A DNA stretch of 64,000 nucleotides from Pseudomonas lundensis (GCF_002269125.1 NZ_NQKI01000027.1:1-64000); one strand, 5' to 3'; shown: positions 16,064 to 25,339, numbered from the stretch's first letter. Notes: generated by a model not told the origin, from the letters alone. Numbers and translations are program-made.

Positions 16064-18598
16064 TTAAAAATGGGTGAACGTCAGGCCCAGCGAATAGGTC
16101 GGCCCATACTCTTCGTACTGGTTGTTGTAACGACGGTTGCCGCTGTAGACGAAGTAAGGCTGGTCGGTGAGGTTCTGCGCCTCAAAGCTGACTTGCAGGT
16201 TTTTGGTCAGCGAATAACGGGCACTGAAATCGACAAAGGTTTGCGCATCGACATGCAGGTCGTGGGCTTTGTCACTGATCCCCGCCAGTTCATAGAGGTA
16301 CTGCGACTTGTAGTTGGCAGACAGGCGCAAGCTGAGCGCGTCGTCCTCCCACCCGAGCATCAGGTTGCCCACGGTGTCGGACTGGTTGGGCAAGTCGATG
16401 TCGCGTTTGCGGTTTAGCCCGGCGGCCTGATCGAACCCTTCAATGCTGGCGCTGGAGCGGCTGAAGGTGGTGTTGGCGCCGAGCAACAGGCCATTCCACG
16501 GCGCAGGCAGCCAGTCAAACTTCTGCGAATAGGCCAACTCCAGTCCGTACAGCTTGGCGCTGTCGCCATTGGCGTAGGTGTGCGCCTGCGTGAAGTCGGC
16601 CCACTCACCACTGCCCGCCAGGTCGTTGTTGTAGACAAAGTTCTTGATGTCTTTATAGAAGAGGAACGCCGACACCGTGCCCGCCTGCCCCATGTAATGC
16701 TCGATGCCGAGGTCGAAGTTGCTCGATTCCAGCGGCTTGAGGTTCGGGTTGCCGAAACTGGCTTCGTCATCCTCGATCACAAACCCCGGCGCCAGTTGGC
16801 CGAAGGTCGGGCGTACCACAGCATTAGTCCATGCGGCCCGTAACTGGGTGTTTTTATCCAGTTGATAGCGTGCGTGCAGCCCCGGTAACCAGTGGTGGTA
16901 ATCGCGTTTTGTGTCCTGCGCTTCAAAGGCACCATCGCGCACGCCCGTGCCTTTGGCTTCGAATTGCGTGCCCTCGTAGCGCATGCCGGCGATAAAACGC
17001 CAATCGTCAATATCGAGGGTGTTCATCACGTACCCGGCGTTGATGTCTTCGCGCATGCTGAAGTCATTGGCCCGCGACTCCTGTGCATCGTAGTAATCGC
17101 CGGGGTTAAGGCCGCCAATCAGGTCTTTGATCGCCCCCCCGCTGATGCCAGGACCGAACTGGCCCAGTTGATAATGCACATTGCCCTTGTCGAACTGGGT
17201 CAAGTTCAACTGCGCGGCGTTAAAACCGGCGTCATCGAAATCTTTGTAAACCCAGGCATTGAGGTCATTGTCCTTGTGGCGGCGGCTGACCTTGCCGCCA
17301 AACTTGACCTGCGAGGCATACCCCTGAACGTCGTAGTCACGGGCCAGATCGAGGCGAAGGTTTTTCTCGGTGTCCCGGGTGTCCTGCTCTTCCCAGTCGA
17401 CTTTGTCGAGGGTGAAGTTGGACGGGTCATAAAACCCTGTGCCAATGATCGGGCGCGGCTTTTCAGTGCCGTAAAAGCCGCTGTCGGGGAAGCTGGAGTT
17501 GCCTTTGAACGTGGCGCCCGCGATGTGCCCCGGACTGTCTTCACTGGACGTGCTGTAACCCGCCTGCCCGCTGAGGGTCCATAAGCCCATCATGCGTTCG
17601 CCACCGAACACGTAAGACTGAATTTCCTGGGTTTCTTCGCGCTGCTTGAGCTTGCGCTTGGCTTTGGCCTTGCCCAACTCACCCGCCGCCTGTGGTTTGT
17701 CGAATTCGATGCTGGTGGCGTTACGGGTTTCAGTGTCCTTGAAACGACTGTAAAGCGTGCGCAGGTACAGTTGGGTGTCGTCATCGGGCTTGTAGTCGAA
17801 GTTCAACCCGCCGCCGGTGCGTTCACGGCTGATGTCGTACACGCGCTGCTCGAAGCTGTTGAGCCGGGCGCCGTTGTTGAAGTCCCATGCGCCGCCGGTT
17901 TCGACGTTATCCGAACCAAAGTCCCGTTTGTTCCAGCTCAGGGCAGCGGCCACACCGAAGTTATCAATGCCGTCACCCAGACTGAAACGATCACTGATCG
18001 CCCCCGAAAACTTGGGACTGGTCTGGTGGGTGTTCTTGTTATAACCGGCCTCACTGCTGCCGGTGTAAAACAGCCCTTTGTGGTCGAACGCCGACAGGCT
18101 TTGTACGTCCACCGTGCCGCCCAACGAGTTGGCATCCATGTCCGGGGTCAGGGTTTTGATCACTGACAGCGATTGCACCAGTTCGGATGGCAGTACATCC
18201 AGCGCCACCGCCCGGCGCGCGCTCTCCGGTGAAGGCACCAGCGTGCCGTTAATGGTCACGCTGTTGAGGTCTGGCCCCAGACCGCGCACGCTGACAAAAC
18301 GCCCTTCCCCCTGATCGCGCTCGACACTGATGCCCGGCAAGCGCTGCACGGCTTCAGCGACGTTGGCGTCGGGCAACTGCGCAACGCCGTCGGCGTGCAC
18401 CACGCTCTCGATGTTGTCCGAGTGACGTTGTTCCTTGAGCGCCTGATCGATGCTCGCGGCCTGCCCGACCACTTCCACATGCTCAGTAGCACCTGTGGCA
18501 GCCGCGTCGGCTGCGCTCAGGCGTTCACTGGCAATCGCTATAGCCAGCGCACTGACTGTAAACCCGAACCACTGTGCCTTACTGCGACACTTGTACAT
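16064..18598 (-). CDS. TonB-dependent outer-membrane receptor, phytase-linked
   Basis: An 844-residue outer-membrane receptor: signal peptide (about 1-30), TonB-box-like EHVEVVGQAA, plug domain (about 55-170, with VAEAVQRLPGISVERDQGEGRFVSVRGLGPDLNSVTINGT), and a 22-strand barrel ending LGLTFTHF with the terminal aromatic. This plug type is common in receptors for carbohydrates and other large nutrients rather than siderophores. It is the first gene of the operon that continues with the phytase, so phytate, a calcium-phytate complex or a lower inositol phosphate is the likely ligand. A PhoB box precedes it. GGGGAG nine bases upstream supports ATG 18598. Confidence 0.9.
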   Translation of the reverse strand: MYKCRSKAQWFGFTVSALAIAIASERLSAADAAATGATEHVEVVGQAASIDQALKEQRHSDNIESVVHADGVAQLPDANVAEAVQRLPGISVERDQGEGRFVSVRGLGPDLNSVTINGTLVPSPESARRAVALDVLPSELVQSLSVIKTLTPDMDANSLGGTVDVQSLSAFDHKGLFYTGSSEAGYNKNTHQTSPKFSGAISDRFSLGDGIDNFGVAAALSWNKRDFGSDNVETGGAWDFNNGARLNSFEQRVYDISRERTGGGLNFDYKPDDDTQLYLRTLYSRFKDTETRNATSIEFDKPQAAGELGKAKAKRKLKQREETQEIQSYVFGGERMMGLWTLSGQAGYSTSSEDSPGHIAGATFKGNSSFPDSGFYGTEKPRPIIGTGFYDPSNFTLDKVDWEEQDTRDTEKNLRLDLARDYDVQGYASQVKFGGKVSRRHKDNDLNAWVYKDFDDAGFNAAQLNLTQFDKGNVHYQLGQFGPGISGGAIKDLIGGLNPGDYYDAQESRANDFSMREDINAGYVMNTLDIDDWRFIAGMRYEGTQFEAKGTGVRDGAFEAQDTKRDYHHWLPGLHARYQLDKNTQLRAAWTNAVVRPTFGQLAPGFVIEDDEASFGNPNLKPLESSNFDLGIEHYMGQAGTVSAFLFYKDIKNFVYNNDLAGSGEWADFTQAHTYANGDSAKLYGLELAYSQKFDWLPAPWNGLLLGANTTFSRSSASIEGFDQAAGLNRKRDIDLPNQSDTVGNLMLGWEDDALSLRLSANYKSQYLYELAGISDKAHDLHVDAQTFVDFSARYSLTKNLQVSFEAQNLTDQPYFVYSGNRRYNNQYEEYGPTYSLGLTFTHF

Positions 18599-18658
18599 GC
18601 TTGTGCTCCCCCAGCGTCCCGCGACCGGCCGGGCAAGTGGCCCGGCAATTGGTAGCGA

Positions 18659-18692
18659 AAACTAGGCACCGCGAATGACAGTGCTGTGACAG
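18659..18692 (-). promoter_or_regulatory. PhoB box and -10 of the phytate operon
   Basis: On the minus strand CTGTCAC-AGCA-CTGTCAT (18692-18675) gives two 7-bp half-sites in 11-bp direct repeat, matching the PhoB consensus closely. Exactly ten bases downstream is TAGTTT (18664-18659), the usual position of the -10 in Pho promoters. The start codon is 60 bases further on. This predicts induction of receptor, phytase and probably exbBD-tonB under phosphate limitation. Confidence 0.8.
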
Positions 18693-18995
18693 GGGGTGGC
18701 GCAACACCCCGAAATCAGCGGGTTTGGGGGCAGATGAGTGACGAAATGAGCTGATTTGACCTCACGCGGTGCGGTGTTGCTGTTCAGGTACGAGGCTGCG
18801 GTCAAGGCCAAGCCCCTGTGCTGACCTCATCACACTAACGGCGCCACCCGCGCGCGGCTCGACAGCCACTGCAAACGCTGTTGTTTAAAGAAATTTCTTG
18901 CAACACCTCTGAGCTGATTCGACCCGGCGCACCCGTCATACCGTTGTCACATTGCTCTGGTCTGCTGACCGGCACTACGTTTTGGTAGAACACAT
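18693..18995. other. Intergenic region between the phytate operon and the GGDEF gene
   Basis: No gene is supported. It must hold the promoter of the GGDEF-AraC pair, but no clear -35/-10 was recognised. Confidence 0.45.
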
Positions 18996-19916
18996 ATGAG
19001 CGGGTTAAACGTGCTTAAACACCATCGCTGGAAACTCACCTTGCTGGTGCTGGGGGCCAACATCGGCTTGCTGCTCAACCTGGCTTTCGGCACCGCAAAA
19101 CCGGTCAGTGAGTGGCAATGGCTGGACATCCTCGGCGAAGGCGGGACGGCGCTGTTCATGCTGTTCTGGCTCGCACTGGTACTCAAAAGCCGTCCTGCCG
19201 GGCGTGTCACCAACTACCTGGCCAGCGGTTTGTGCTTCATGTTTTTCTCGTGGTGGATCGATGTGCTCGACGAGTTTATCCGCCTGCCCAAACACATCGG
19301 CTGGGATCACTGGCTGGAGTCAGCACCGATGCCGGTGGGCATGGTCCTGTTGACCATCGGCCTGTTCCACTGGCACCGCGAACAGTTGGCCATCAGCCAG
19401 CAAATGGAGAAACGCGAGCGGATATTCCGGGAACATCGCCTGTTTGACAAGCTGACGCCGCTGGGTGGCGCCGATTACCTCAAGCGTCAGGTCAACGACT
19501 GCCTGAGCCAAAGCCTTGAGCACCAGCAGCCATTGTCGCTGCTGGCGCTCGACCTCGACCACTTCGCCGCGATCAATCAGCAATACGGCCACGCTGAAGG
19601 CGACGCCGTGCTGCAAGCCATCAGCCAATTGTTGCTGCTCAACCTGCGCCGTCACGACCTGCTGTGCCGTCTGGCCGGGGATCGCTTTGTGATGGTATTG
19701 CCCAATACCGGCGAAAGTCAGGGGCGCCTGCTGGCACTGGAAATGGAGCAGGCAGTGCAAAGTCTGGCGCATAAAACCCGTTTACAGGGCGAACGGGTCT
19801 ACCTGTGCGCGAGCACTGCGGTGGTAATGGCGGTCGACGAAACACCGGACGCCCTGCTCAAACGCCTGAACCTGGCACTGGCCCGCGCCAAACCACCGAG
19901 GATCAAGCGCGCATGA
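18996..19916 (+). CDS. Membrane protein with degenerate GGDEF domain
   Basis: A 306-residue inner-membrane protein. Four or five hydrophobic segments fill roughly residues 12-125, then a short amphipathic linker leads to a GGDEF fold (about 140-300) with LALDLDHFAAINQQYGHAEGDAVL intact. The signature loop, however, reads AGDRF (227-231) instead of GGDEF: the first glycine and the catalytic glutamate are missing, so diguanylate cyclase activity is doubtful and a sensory or GTP-binding role is more likely. Its stop overlaps the start of the AraC regulator (ATGA), suggesting that the two act together, perhaps with the membrane protein as signal input. It is divergent from the phytate operon. Confidence 0.85.
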   Translation: MSGLNVLKHHRWKLTLLVLGANIGLLLNLAFGTAKPVSEWQWLDILGEGGTALFMLFWLALVLKSRPAGRVTNYLASGLCFMFFSWWIDVLDEFIRLPKHIGWDHWLESAPMPVGMVLLTIGLFHWHREQLAISQQMEKRERIFREHRLFDKLTPLGGADYLKRQVNDCLSQSLEHQQPLSLLALDLDHFAAINQQYGHAEGDAVLQAISQLLLLNLRRHDLLCRLAGDRFVMVLPNTGESQGRLLALEMEQAVQSLAHKTRLQGERVYLCASTAVVMAVDETPDALLKRLNLALARAKPPRIKRA

Positions 19917-20944
19917 GCCGGCCCGGCGGATGGTACGAAGCCGACACGCGTTTTATACCTGGGCATTACCAGCCCGCAACGCTGATTGATCTGGCACTGT
20001 CGCGGGACATCGACAGCCATCGTCTGCTACGCGGCACCGGGCTGTTTTACGAAGACGTTCTGGCAGGCACGACCTGTGTCAGCCCGCAGCAGTTTTTCAG
20101 CCTGATCGGCAATGCCCGTCGCCTGCTGGACGCTGACGACAGCAGTTTTCTGTTCGGCCAGCGCTTGTTGCCGGGGCATTACGGGCCTGCCAGCCACGCC
20201 CTGCAACAGGCGCCCAATCTGCATCAAGCGCTTGAAACCGTGATCCACCATCGCGCCCTGCTCAGCCCGCTGCTGACACCGCGACTGATACTCGACGATC
20301 ACTACGCCTATGTGTATTGGCTCGACAGCAGCGGCGCCCAGGAGCAAGCACGGTTTGTGCTGGAAGCCAGCATGACGGCGCTAGTGGCCATGAGTCAGTG
20401 GCTCAGTGGCGAACGGCTGCCCTGGGAATGCCGCTTCAACCATGCCGAACCCCGCTATGTAGAGCAATACTGGGTGCATCTGGGCGAGAACAGCCAGTTT
20501 GGCTGCCAGTTGGACATGATGCGCATCCCCCGGGAGTGCCTCACCCGGCCATGGCCCAACGCCTCGGCCATTGCACGGCAAGTGGCGTTGCAACACGCGC
20601 AGCGCGAACTCGACGGCCTGGGGTTCAGCACCAGTTTGCTTGACCGTTTATACGTGTATTTGCGCGAAAACGCGCACCGTGCGCCGAGCCTGGAACTCAC
20701 CGCCCAAACCCTGGGCATGAGCCAGGCCACCCTCAAACGCAAACTGAATAAACACGGCACACACTTTCAGGCGCAACAGGATCAAGCGCGCAAACACATG
20801 GCGCTGTACCTGTATCAAATCAAAGGAATGAGCAACGAAGACGTGGCGCGCTACCTGAATTTCAGCGACCCGGCCAACTTCCGGCGCTCGCTCAAGCGCT
20901 GGACCGGTTGCACGCCCAATCTGATACGCCAGTTGTTTTCCTGA
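19913..20944 (+). CDS. AraC-family transcriptional regulator
   Basis: A 343-residue regulator with an N-terminal arabinose-binding-like domain (about 15-200; QAPNLHQALETVIHHRALLSP is typical of the OruR/ArgR-like subgroup) and a C-terminal double helix-turn-helix (about 240-340; LTAQTLGMSQATLKRKLNKHGTHF and ARYLNFSDPANFRRSLKRWTG). The start is ATG 19913, overlapping the upstream stop. It could control the divergent phytate operon or an unlinked gene; nothing in the sequence decides this. Confidence 0.88.
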   Translation: MSRPGGWYEADTRFIPGHYQPATLIDLALSRDIDSHRLLRGTGLFYEDVLAGTTCVSPQQFFSLIGNARRLLDADDSSFLFGQRLLPGHYGPASHALQQAPNLHQALETVIHHRALLSPLLTPRLILDDHYAYVYWLDSSGAQEQARFVLEASMTALVAMSQWLSGERLPWECRFNHAEPRYVEQYWVHLGENSQFGCQLDMMRIPRECLTRPWPNASAIARQVALQHAQRELDGLGFSTSLLDRLYVYLRENAHRAPSLELTAQTLGMSQATLKRKLNKHGTHFQAQQDQARKHMALYLYQIKGMSNEDVARYLNFSDPANFRRSLKRWTGCTPNLIRQLFS

Positions 20945-21004
20945 TTCCAGGCATGAGGCTGCCTCAAGCCAGCAACCTCGTTACCTCGAACACGTGACGG
21001 GTAG

Positions 21005-22036
21005 TTACTGCGCCAATGCCTGCAACCTGGCGAGTTCCTCCACAGCCAGCGGTATGCCTTGCTTGAGCGACTGGGCGCGCGTCTTGAACCGACGATCGCC
21101 CGGCAGCCGTTCAAGGCCTGCCGCGTGCATCTGGCGCACCAGTTCAGCGCTGCGCCCGGCAAAACTGTTGCCCCCGGATTTGCTCGGGTCAATCACGATC
21201 AGTAACTGGCCGGTCCATGGCGTTTGCGCGCCGGGGTGTTTAGACCAGTCAAACTCGAACGAGAAATTGCCGCCGGTCAACGCCGCCGCGAGCAACTCCA
21301 CCATCATCGACAGCGCCGAGCCTTTATGCCCGCCAAACGGCAGCAAGGCCCCGCCGTCGAGAATGGCTTTCGGGTCCTGCGTGGGCTCACCCAGGCGATC
21401 AACACCCATACCCGCCGGCAGGTCGTGGCCTTTACGCGCCGCAATTTGCACATCGCCATGAGCAATGGCGCTGGTGGCCAGATCAAAGACAATGGGATGG
21501 TCATCGGCCCGGGGCGCGGCGAAGGCAATCGGGTTGGTGCCAAACAAGGGTTTTTGCGCGCCATGGGGCACTACGCACGTCATGCTGTTGACCACGCTCA
21601 ATGCCACCAGCCCCTCTTCAGCGAACGGCTCAACGTCCGGCCAAAGCGCCGCAAAATGGTGCGAGTTGCGAATGGCCAGTACCGCAATTCCGGCGCTGCG
21701 GGCTTTTTCGACCAGCAAGGAGCGAGCGGCGGCCAATGCCGGTTGAGCGAAGCCATTGGCCGCATCCACCCGGATAAAACCCGACGCGACATCTTCAACC
21801 TTGGGGGTTGCCTGCCCATCGACCCAATTACTGGCCAGCGAAGACAAATAGCCAGGAATGCGGAACACACCGTGGCTGTAGGAACCGTCGCGCTGGGCTC
21901 GTGCGCAGTTATCAGCCAGCACCCTGGCCACGGTGCCAGAGGTGCCGTGGCGCTCAAAAATCTGTTGCAGCAAGGCGGTCAATTGATCCAGTGACAGCGA
22001 TTCAACGGCCTGCGGGGAAGCGTCGGACTGAGACAT
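21005..22036 (-). CDS. dpkA: Delta1-piperideine-2-carboxylate reductase
   Basis: A 343-residue NAD(P)H-dependent enzyme of the malate/L-lactate dehydrogenase-like family, which reduces delta1-piperideine-2-carboxylate to L-pipecolate in D-lysine catabolism and can also act on delta1-pyrroline-2-carboxylate. Conserved segments include SYSHGVFRIPGYL, NSHHFAALWPDVEPFAEEGL, PLFGTNPIAFAAPR and LLPFGGHKGSALSMMVELLAAALTG. The frame runs to 22102, but GGAG eight bases before ATG 22036 sets the start. It is divergent from an RpiR regulator, an amino-acid ABC transporter and amaD, the arrangement known from the Pseudomonas putida D-lysine locus. The aminotransferase (amaC) found next to dpkA there is absent here. 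Confidence 0.85.
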   Translation of the reverse strand: MSQSDASPQAVESLSLDQLTALLQQIFERHGTSGTVARVLADNCARAQRDGSYSHGVFRIPGYLSSLASNWVDGQATPKVEDVASGFIRVDAANGFAQPALAAARSLLVEKARSAGIAVLAIRNSHHFAALWPDVEPFAEEGLVALSVVNSMTCVVPHGAQKPLFGTNPIAFAAPRADDHPIVFDLATSAIAHGDVQIAARKGHDLPAGMGVDRLGEPTQDPKAILDGGALLPFGGHKGSALSMMVELLAAALTGGNFSFEFDWSKHPGAQTPWTGQLLIVIDPSKSGGNSFAGRSAELVRQMHAAGLERLPGDRRFKTRAQSLKQGIPLAVEELARLQALAQ

Positions 22037-22085
22037 GCGGTGTGCTCCAATCTCGTTGTTATTGTCGTGGGTAACTATCCGGCGA

Positions 22086-22120
22086 TGACAGATATCTGTC
22101 AATTGTTGACTTAATGACAG
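22086..22120. promoter_or_regulatory. Palindromic operator of the D-lysine cluster
   Basis: TGACAGATATCTGTCA (22086-22101) is a perfect 16-bp palindrome midway between dpkA and the RpiR gene. A further half-site TGACAG lies at 22115-22120. The spacing and symmetry suit a dimeric regulator, most simply the RpiR protein encoded next to it. Confidence 0.6.
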
Positions 22121-22170
22121 AAAACATTCACTTTCTGCAACGCGCTGAAATAAAAACAGGAACAGCAGCC

Positions 22171-23046
22171 GTGAGTCAGTCGATCAAACAACGCCTGGAA
22201 AGCAGCCTGTCAACCGCCGCCCCATCGGGTCGGGCGATTGCCAGTTACATGCTGGCCAACCTCTACGAGCTGCCTTTTCAAACGGCTGCTGACATTGCCG
22301 GCAAGCTGGGTGTCAGCGAGTCCAGTGTCGGGCGTTTTTGCCGGGCGCTGGGTTACAGCCATTTCAAAGAACTGAAAAACGACCTTAAAGACGACCTGGG
22401 GGATGGCCCCTGGCTGGTCGGTGATCGCTTGCAAGAATTCCGCCAACAATCAAGCCAAAGCCCGCAGGCGCTGCCGCGCAGCTTCGAGCTGGAAGTCGGT
22501 GCACTGGTCAAGGTCTACGAATACAGCCTGACCCCCGCGTGGCAAACCGTCAGTCAGCGCCTGGCCACACGCCGCAAAGTGTTTGTCGCCGGTTTTCAAA
22601 CCGAGCGCGGCATCGCGGCCTCGATGGTGCATTTGCTGCAATACATCCGCGACGGCGTGCACCTGGTGGACGGTGCGGCCGGGCATTACGCCGATGTCCT
22701 GTTATGCCCCGACAACGACTGTGCACTGGTGGTATTCGAGGCACGGCGTTATTCGCGCCACGCCCAGCACCTGTGCCGCAAGGCCCGCGAAGCCGGTATC
22801 CCGGTGACGCTGGTCACGGACACCTTCTGCGACTGGGCCGACCAGTACGCCGATGAAGTGTTTCGCGTACCGACCGAATTCAACCTGTTCTGGGAATCCA
22901 CGGCGGCCATGCTGTCGCTGGTGCACCTGTTGATTAATGAAGTCTGCAAACAACTGGGACCGGACGTCGAAAAACGTCTTGAGGCAACCGCGGCCTTGCA
23001 CAACGAGTTCGTGGGCTACACCTCCTCACCCGGCACAAAACAATAA
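22171..23046 (+). CDS. MurR/RpiR-family transcriptional regulator
   Basis: A 291-residue regulator with an N-terminal helix-turn-helix (about 10-75; FQTAADIAGKLGVSESSVGRFCRALGYSHFKELK) and a C-terminal SIS domain (about 125-265) that normally binds a phosphosugar or related ligand. An in-frame ATG exists at 22114, but it lacks a ribosome-binding site and sits in an operator half-site; GTG 22171 has AGGA eight bases upstream and is preferred. It heads the ABC transporter operon and likely controls that operon and the divergent dpkA in response to D-lysine or a breakdown product. Confidence 0.85.
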   Translation: MSQSIKQRLESSLSTAAPSGRAIASYMLANLYELPFQTAADIAGKLGVSESSVGRFCRALGYSHFKELKNDLKDDLGDGPWLVGDRLQEFRQQSSQSPQALPRSFELEVGALVKVYEYSLTPAWQTVSQRLATRRKVFVAGFQTERGIAASMVHLLQYIRDGVHLVDGAAGHYADVLLCPDNDCALVVFEARRYSRHAQHLCRKAREAGIPVTLVTDTFCDWADQYADEVFRVPTEFNLFWESTAAMLSLVHLLINEVCKQLGPDVEKRLEATAALHNEFVGYTSSPGTKQ

Positions 23047-23059
23047 AACGAGGTGCTAG

Positions 23060-23809
23060 ATGAAAAACGTCATTCGCTTTGCAAGTGCATGTGCAATGGT
23101 TGTAGCCGTAGCGTCCAACGCTCAGGCCGACAAACTGACAATCGCCACGGAAGGCGCCTACCCTCCATTTAACTACGTGGACTCGGACAACAAGCTGCAT
23201 GGCTTTGACGTCGACATCACGATGGCCGTCTGCGAACGCATGAAAGCCGACTGCACCCTGGTGGCACAGGACTGGGACGGCATCATTGCCGGCCTGATGG
23301 CGAAAAAATACGACGCGATTGTGGCGTCGATGATCGTCAACGATGAGCGCAAGCAAAAAATCGCGTTCACCAATCATTACTACCGCACCCCGCTGTCAAT
23401 TGCCGTCCCGAAAGATTCGGACATCACCGATGCGCAAAGTGACTTCAAAGGCAAAACCGTCGGTGCGCAAAGCGCCGCGACACAGAGCATTTATGCCGAA
23501 GAGCATTACAAGGACGCCGACCTGAAGTTGTATCCGACCCTCGACGAAGCCAACAGTGAACTGGCCAATGAGCGGGTCGATGTGGTGATTGCGGACAAAT
23601 TTCCGTTGCTGGAATGGGTCAATAAAACCGGCAAGGACTGCTGCAAGATCATTGGCGACGTTAACGGCACGCTGGCCGACGCCGCGATTGCCGTGCGCAA
23701 AGAAGACAACGCCTTGCGCGAGCGCTTCAACAAGGCGCTGGACGAGATCGTCGCTGACGGCACCTACAAAAAGATCTCCAGCAAGTACTTCGACTTCGAC
23801 ATTTATTAA
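23060..23809 (+). CDS. Amino-acid ABC transporter, periplasmic binding protein
   Basis: A 249-residue family 3 solute-binding protein (ArgT/HisJ type). The signal peptide ends near residue 23 (NAQA). The mature start DKLTIATEGAYPPFNYVDSDNKLHGFDVDI and the middle YDAIVASMIVNDERKQKIAFTNHYYRTP are typical of lysine/arginine/ornithine binders. It follows the regulator by 13 bases and precedes two permeases. In this context D-lysine, or lysine of either configuration, is the probable ligand. Confidence 0.9.
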   Translation: MKNVIRFASACAMVVAVASNAQADKLTIATEGAYPPFNYVDSDNKLHGFDVDITMAVCERMKADCTLVAQDWDGIIAGLMAKKYDAIVASMIVNDERKQKIAFTNHYYRTPLSIAVPKDSDITDAQSDFKGKTVGAQSAATQSIYAEEHYKDADLKLYPTLDEANSELANERVDVVIADKFPLLEWVNKTGKDCCKIIGDVNGTLADAAIAVRKEDNALRERFNKALDEIVADGTYKKISSKYFDFDIY

Positions 23810-23912
23810 CCTGTCCGCCCTCGTTTGAGGGCAGCCTGCCTAACGCCTTGCCCTGCGCGCCCAGTGTGCGCAGCGGCTCAATATCGGCCCGAATTTGTCC
23901 GGGGACTGGAGC

Positions 23913-24632
23913 ATGCTCGATCAACTTTCATTGCTTTCCTTTGCCAGTGGCGGCTGGGGCTCGGCGCTGCTCGCCGGGTCGCTGGTCACCATCGCCCTGG
24001 CGTTGAGCTGCCTGCCCATCGGTTTGCCACTGGGCCTGTTCGTGGCGGTGGCCGCGCGCTCCAAAAATCGCTGGATGCGCGCTTGGGCGACGACATTTTC
24101 CACCGTGTTTCGCGGGCTGCCGGAACTGCTCACGCTGTTGATCATTTACTACGGCTGCCAGATCGCCGCGCAAAAAATCCTTGCGCTGATGGGGTACGAC
24201 ACGCAGTTCACAATCAACACCTTCGTGGCGGCGATGATTGCCTTCAGCCTGGTGTTTGCAGCGTTCTCCAGCGAAATCTGGCTGGGTGCCTTTAAAACCA
24301 TTCCAAAAGGTCAATTTGAAGCCGCCTCGGCGCTGGGCCTTTCGCCGTTCACAACGTTTCGCAAAGTGGTGCTGCCGCAACTGGCGCGCATCGCCTTGCC
24401 CGGTTTGTCCAATAACTGGCTGTCACTGCTTAAGGACACCTCGCTGGTATCGACCATCGCCCTGGTCGACTTGATGCGTCAGACCAACCTGGCGGTGAGC
24501 GTGACCAAGGAACCGATGTTGTTCTACAGCGTGGCGTGTTTCATCTACCTGTTCTTCTCAGCGATTTCCGGCCGCCTGTTTGCCTACCTGGAGCGCCATT
24601 TCAATCGTCATCAGCGGAGCGTGCAGCCATGA
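23913..24632 (+). CDS. Amino-acid ABC transporter permease 1
   Basis: A 239-residue HisQ/HisM-type inner-membrane permease with five predicted helices; LGAFKTIPKGQFEAASALGLSPFTTFRKVVLPQ (about 130-162) is the EAA loop that docks the ATPase. ATG 23913 is preceded by GGGGA at seven bases. Its stop overlaps the start of permease 2 (ATGA). Confidence 0.9.
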   Translation: MLDQLSLLSFASGGWGSALLAGSLVTIALALSCLPIGLPLGLFVAVAARSKNRWMRAWATTFSTVFRGLPELLTLLIIYYGCQIAAQKILALMGYDTQFTINTFVAAMIAFSLVFAAFSSEIWLGAFKTIPKGQFEAASALGLSPFTTFRKVVLPQLARIALPGLSNNWLSLLKDTSLVSTIALVDLMRQTNLAVSVTKEPMLFYSVACFIYLFFSAISGRLFAYLERHFNRHQRSVQP

Positions 24633-25339
24633 GCCTGACGGACCTGCAAAACCTGTTGCTCAGCCCCGACTTGCTGGAACGCTACGGCCCGCGCTTTATC
24701 GACGGCTTGTGGGTGACCTGCAAACTGGTGGGCATTTCCTTCACCCTGGGCGCCCTGCTCGGTTTGTTGATTGCCTTGGGTCGCCTGTCGAACAGCCGCT
24801 TTCTGCGCAGTTTTACCGGTGCCTACGTGTACTTCTTCCGGGGTTCACCGCTGCTGGCGCAACTGTTCTTGCTGTACTACGGGCTTGGCTCATTCAAAAG
24901 CGTGTGGCAAGACGTCGGGCTCTGGTGGTTCTTCCGTGACGCCTGGCTGTGCACCCTGCTGGCGTTCACCCTCAACACCGCGGCCTACCAGGCCGAGATT
25001 CTGCGCGGCGCCATTCTGTCCGTAGCCCAGGGCCAGCGTGAAGCCTGCAAAGCCTTGAACCTGTCGCGCTGGACCACCTTTCGCAAAATCGTATTGCCGC
25101 AATCGCTGTTGGTGGCCATCGGCCCGCTGGGCAACGAACTGATCCTGATGATCAAAGCCAGCGCCATTGCCTCGCTTGTCACCATCTATGACCTGATGGG
25201 CGTGACCAAAATGGTGTTCTCGCGCAGCTTCGACTTTCAGGTCTACCTGTGGGCCGCCGTGCTGTATCTGGTGATCGTGGAAGTGGTGCGCCGCAGCCTG
25301 AAACTGATCGAAGGTCGACTCGGCCGTCATTTGCAGTAA
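24629..25339 (+). CDS. Amino-acid ABC transporter permease 2
   Basis: A 236-residue partner permease of the same family, with five helices and the EAA loop RGAILSVAQGQREACKALNLSRWTTFRKIVLPQ. The frame reaches 24536, but ATG 24629 overlaps the previous stop and has GCGGAG upstream. With permease 1 it forms the membrane channel. Confidence 0.9.
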   Translation: MSLTDLQNLLLSPDLLERYGPRFIDGLWVTCKLVGISFTLGALLGLLIALGRLSNSRFLRSFTGAYVYFFRGSPLLAQLFLLYYGLGSFKSVWQDVGLWWFFRDAWLCTLLAFTLNTAAYQAEILRGAILSVAQGQREACKALNLSRWTTFRKIVLPQSLLVAIGPLGNELILMIKASAIASLVTIYDLMGVTKMVFSRSFDFQVYLWAAVLYLVIVEVVRRSLKLIEGRLGRHLQ

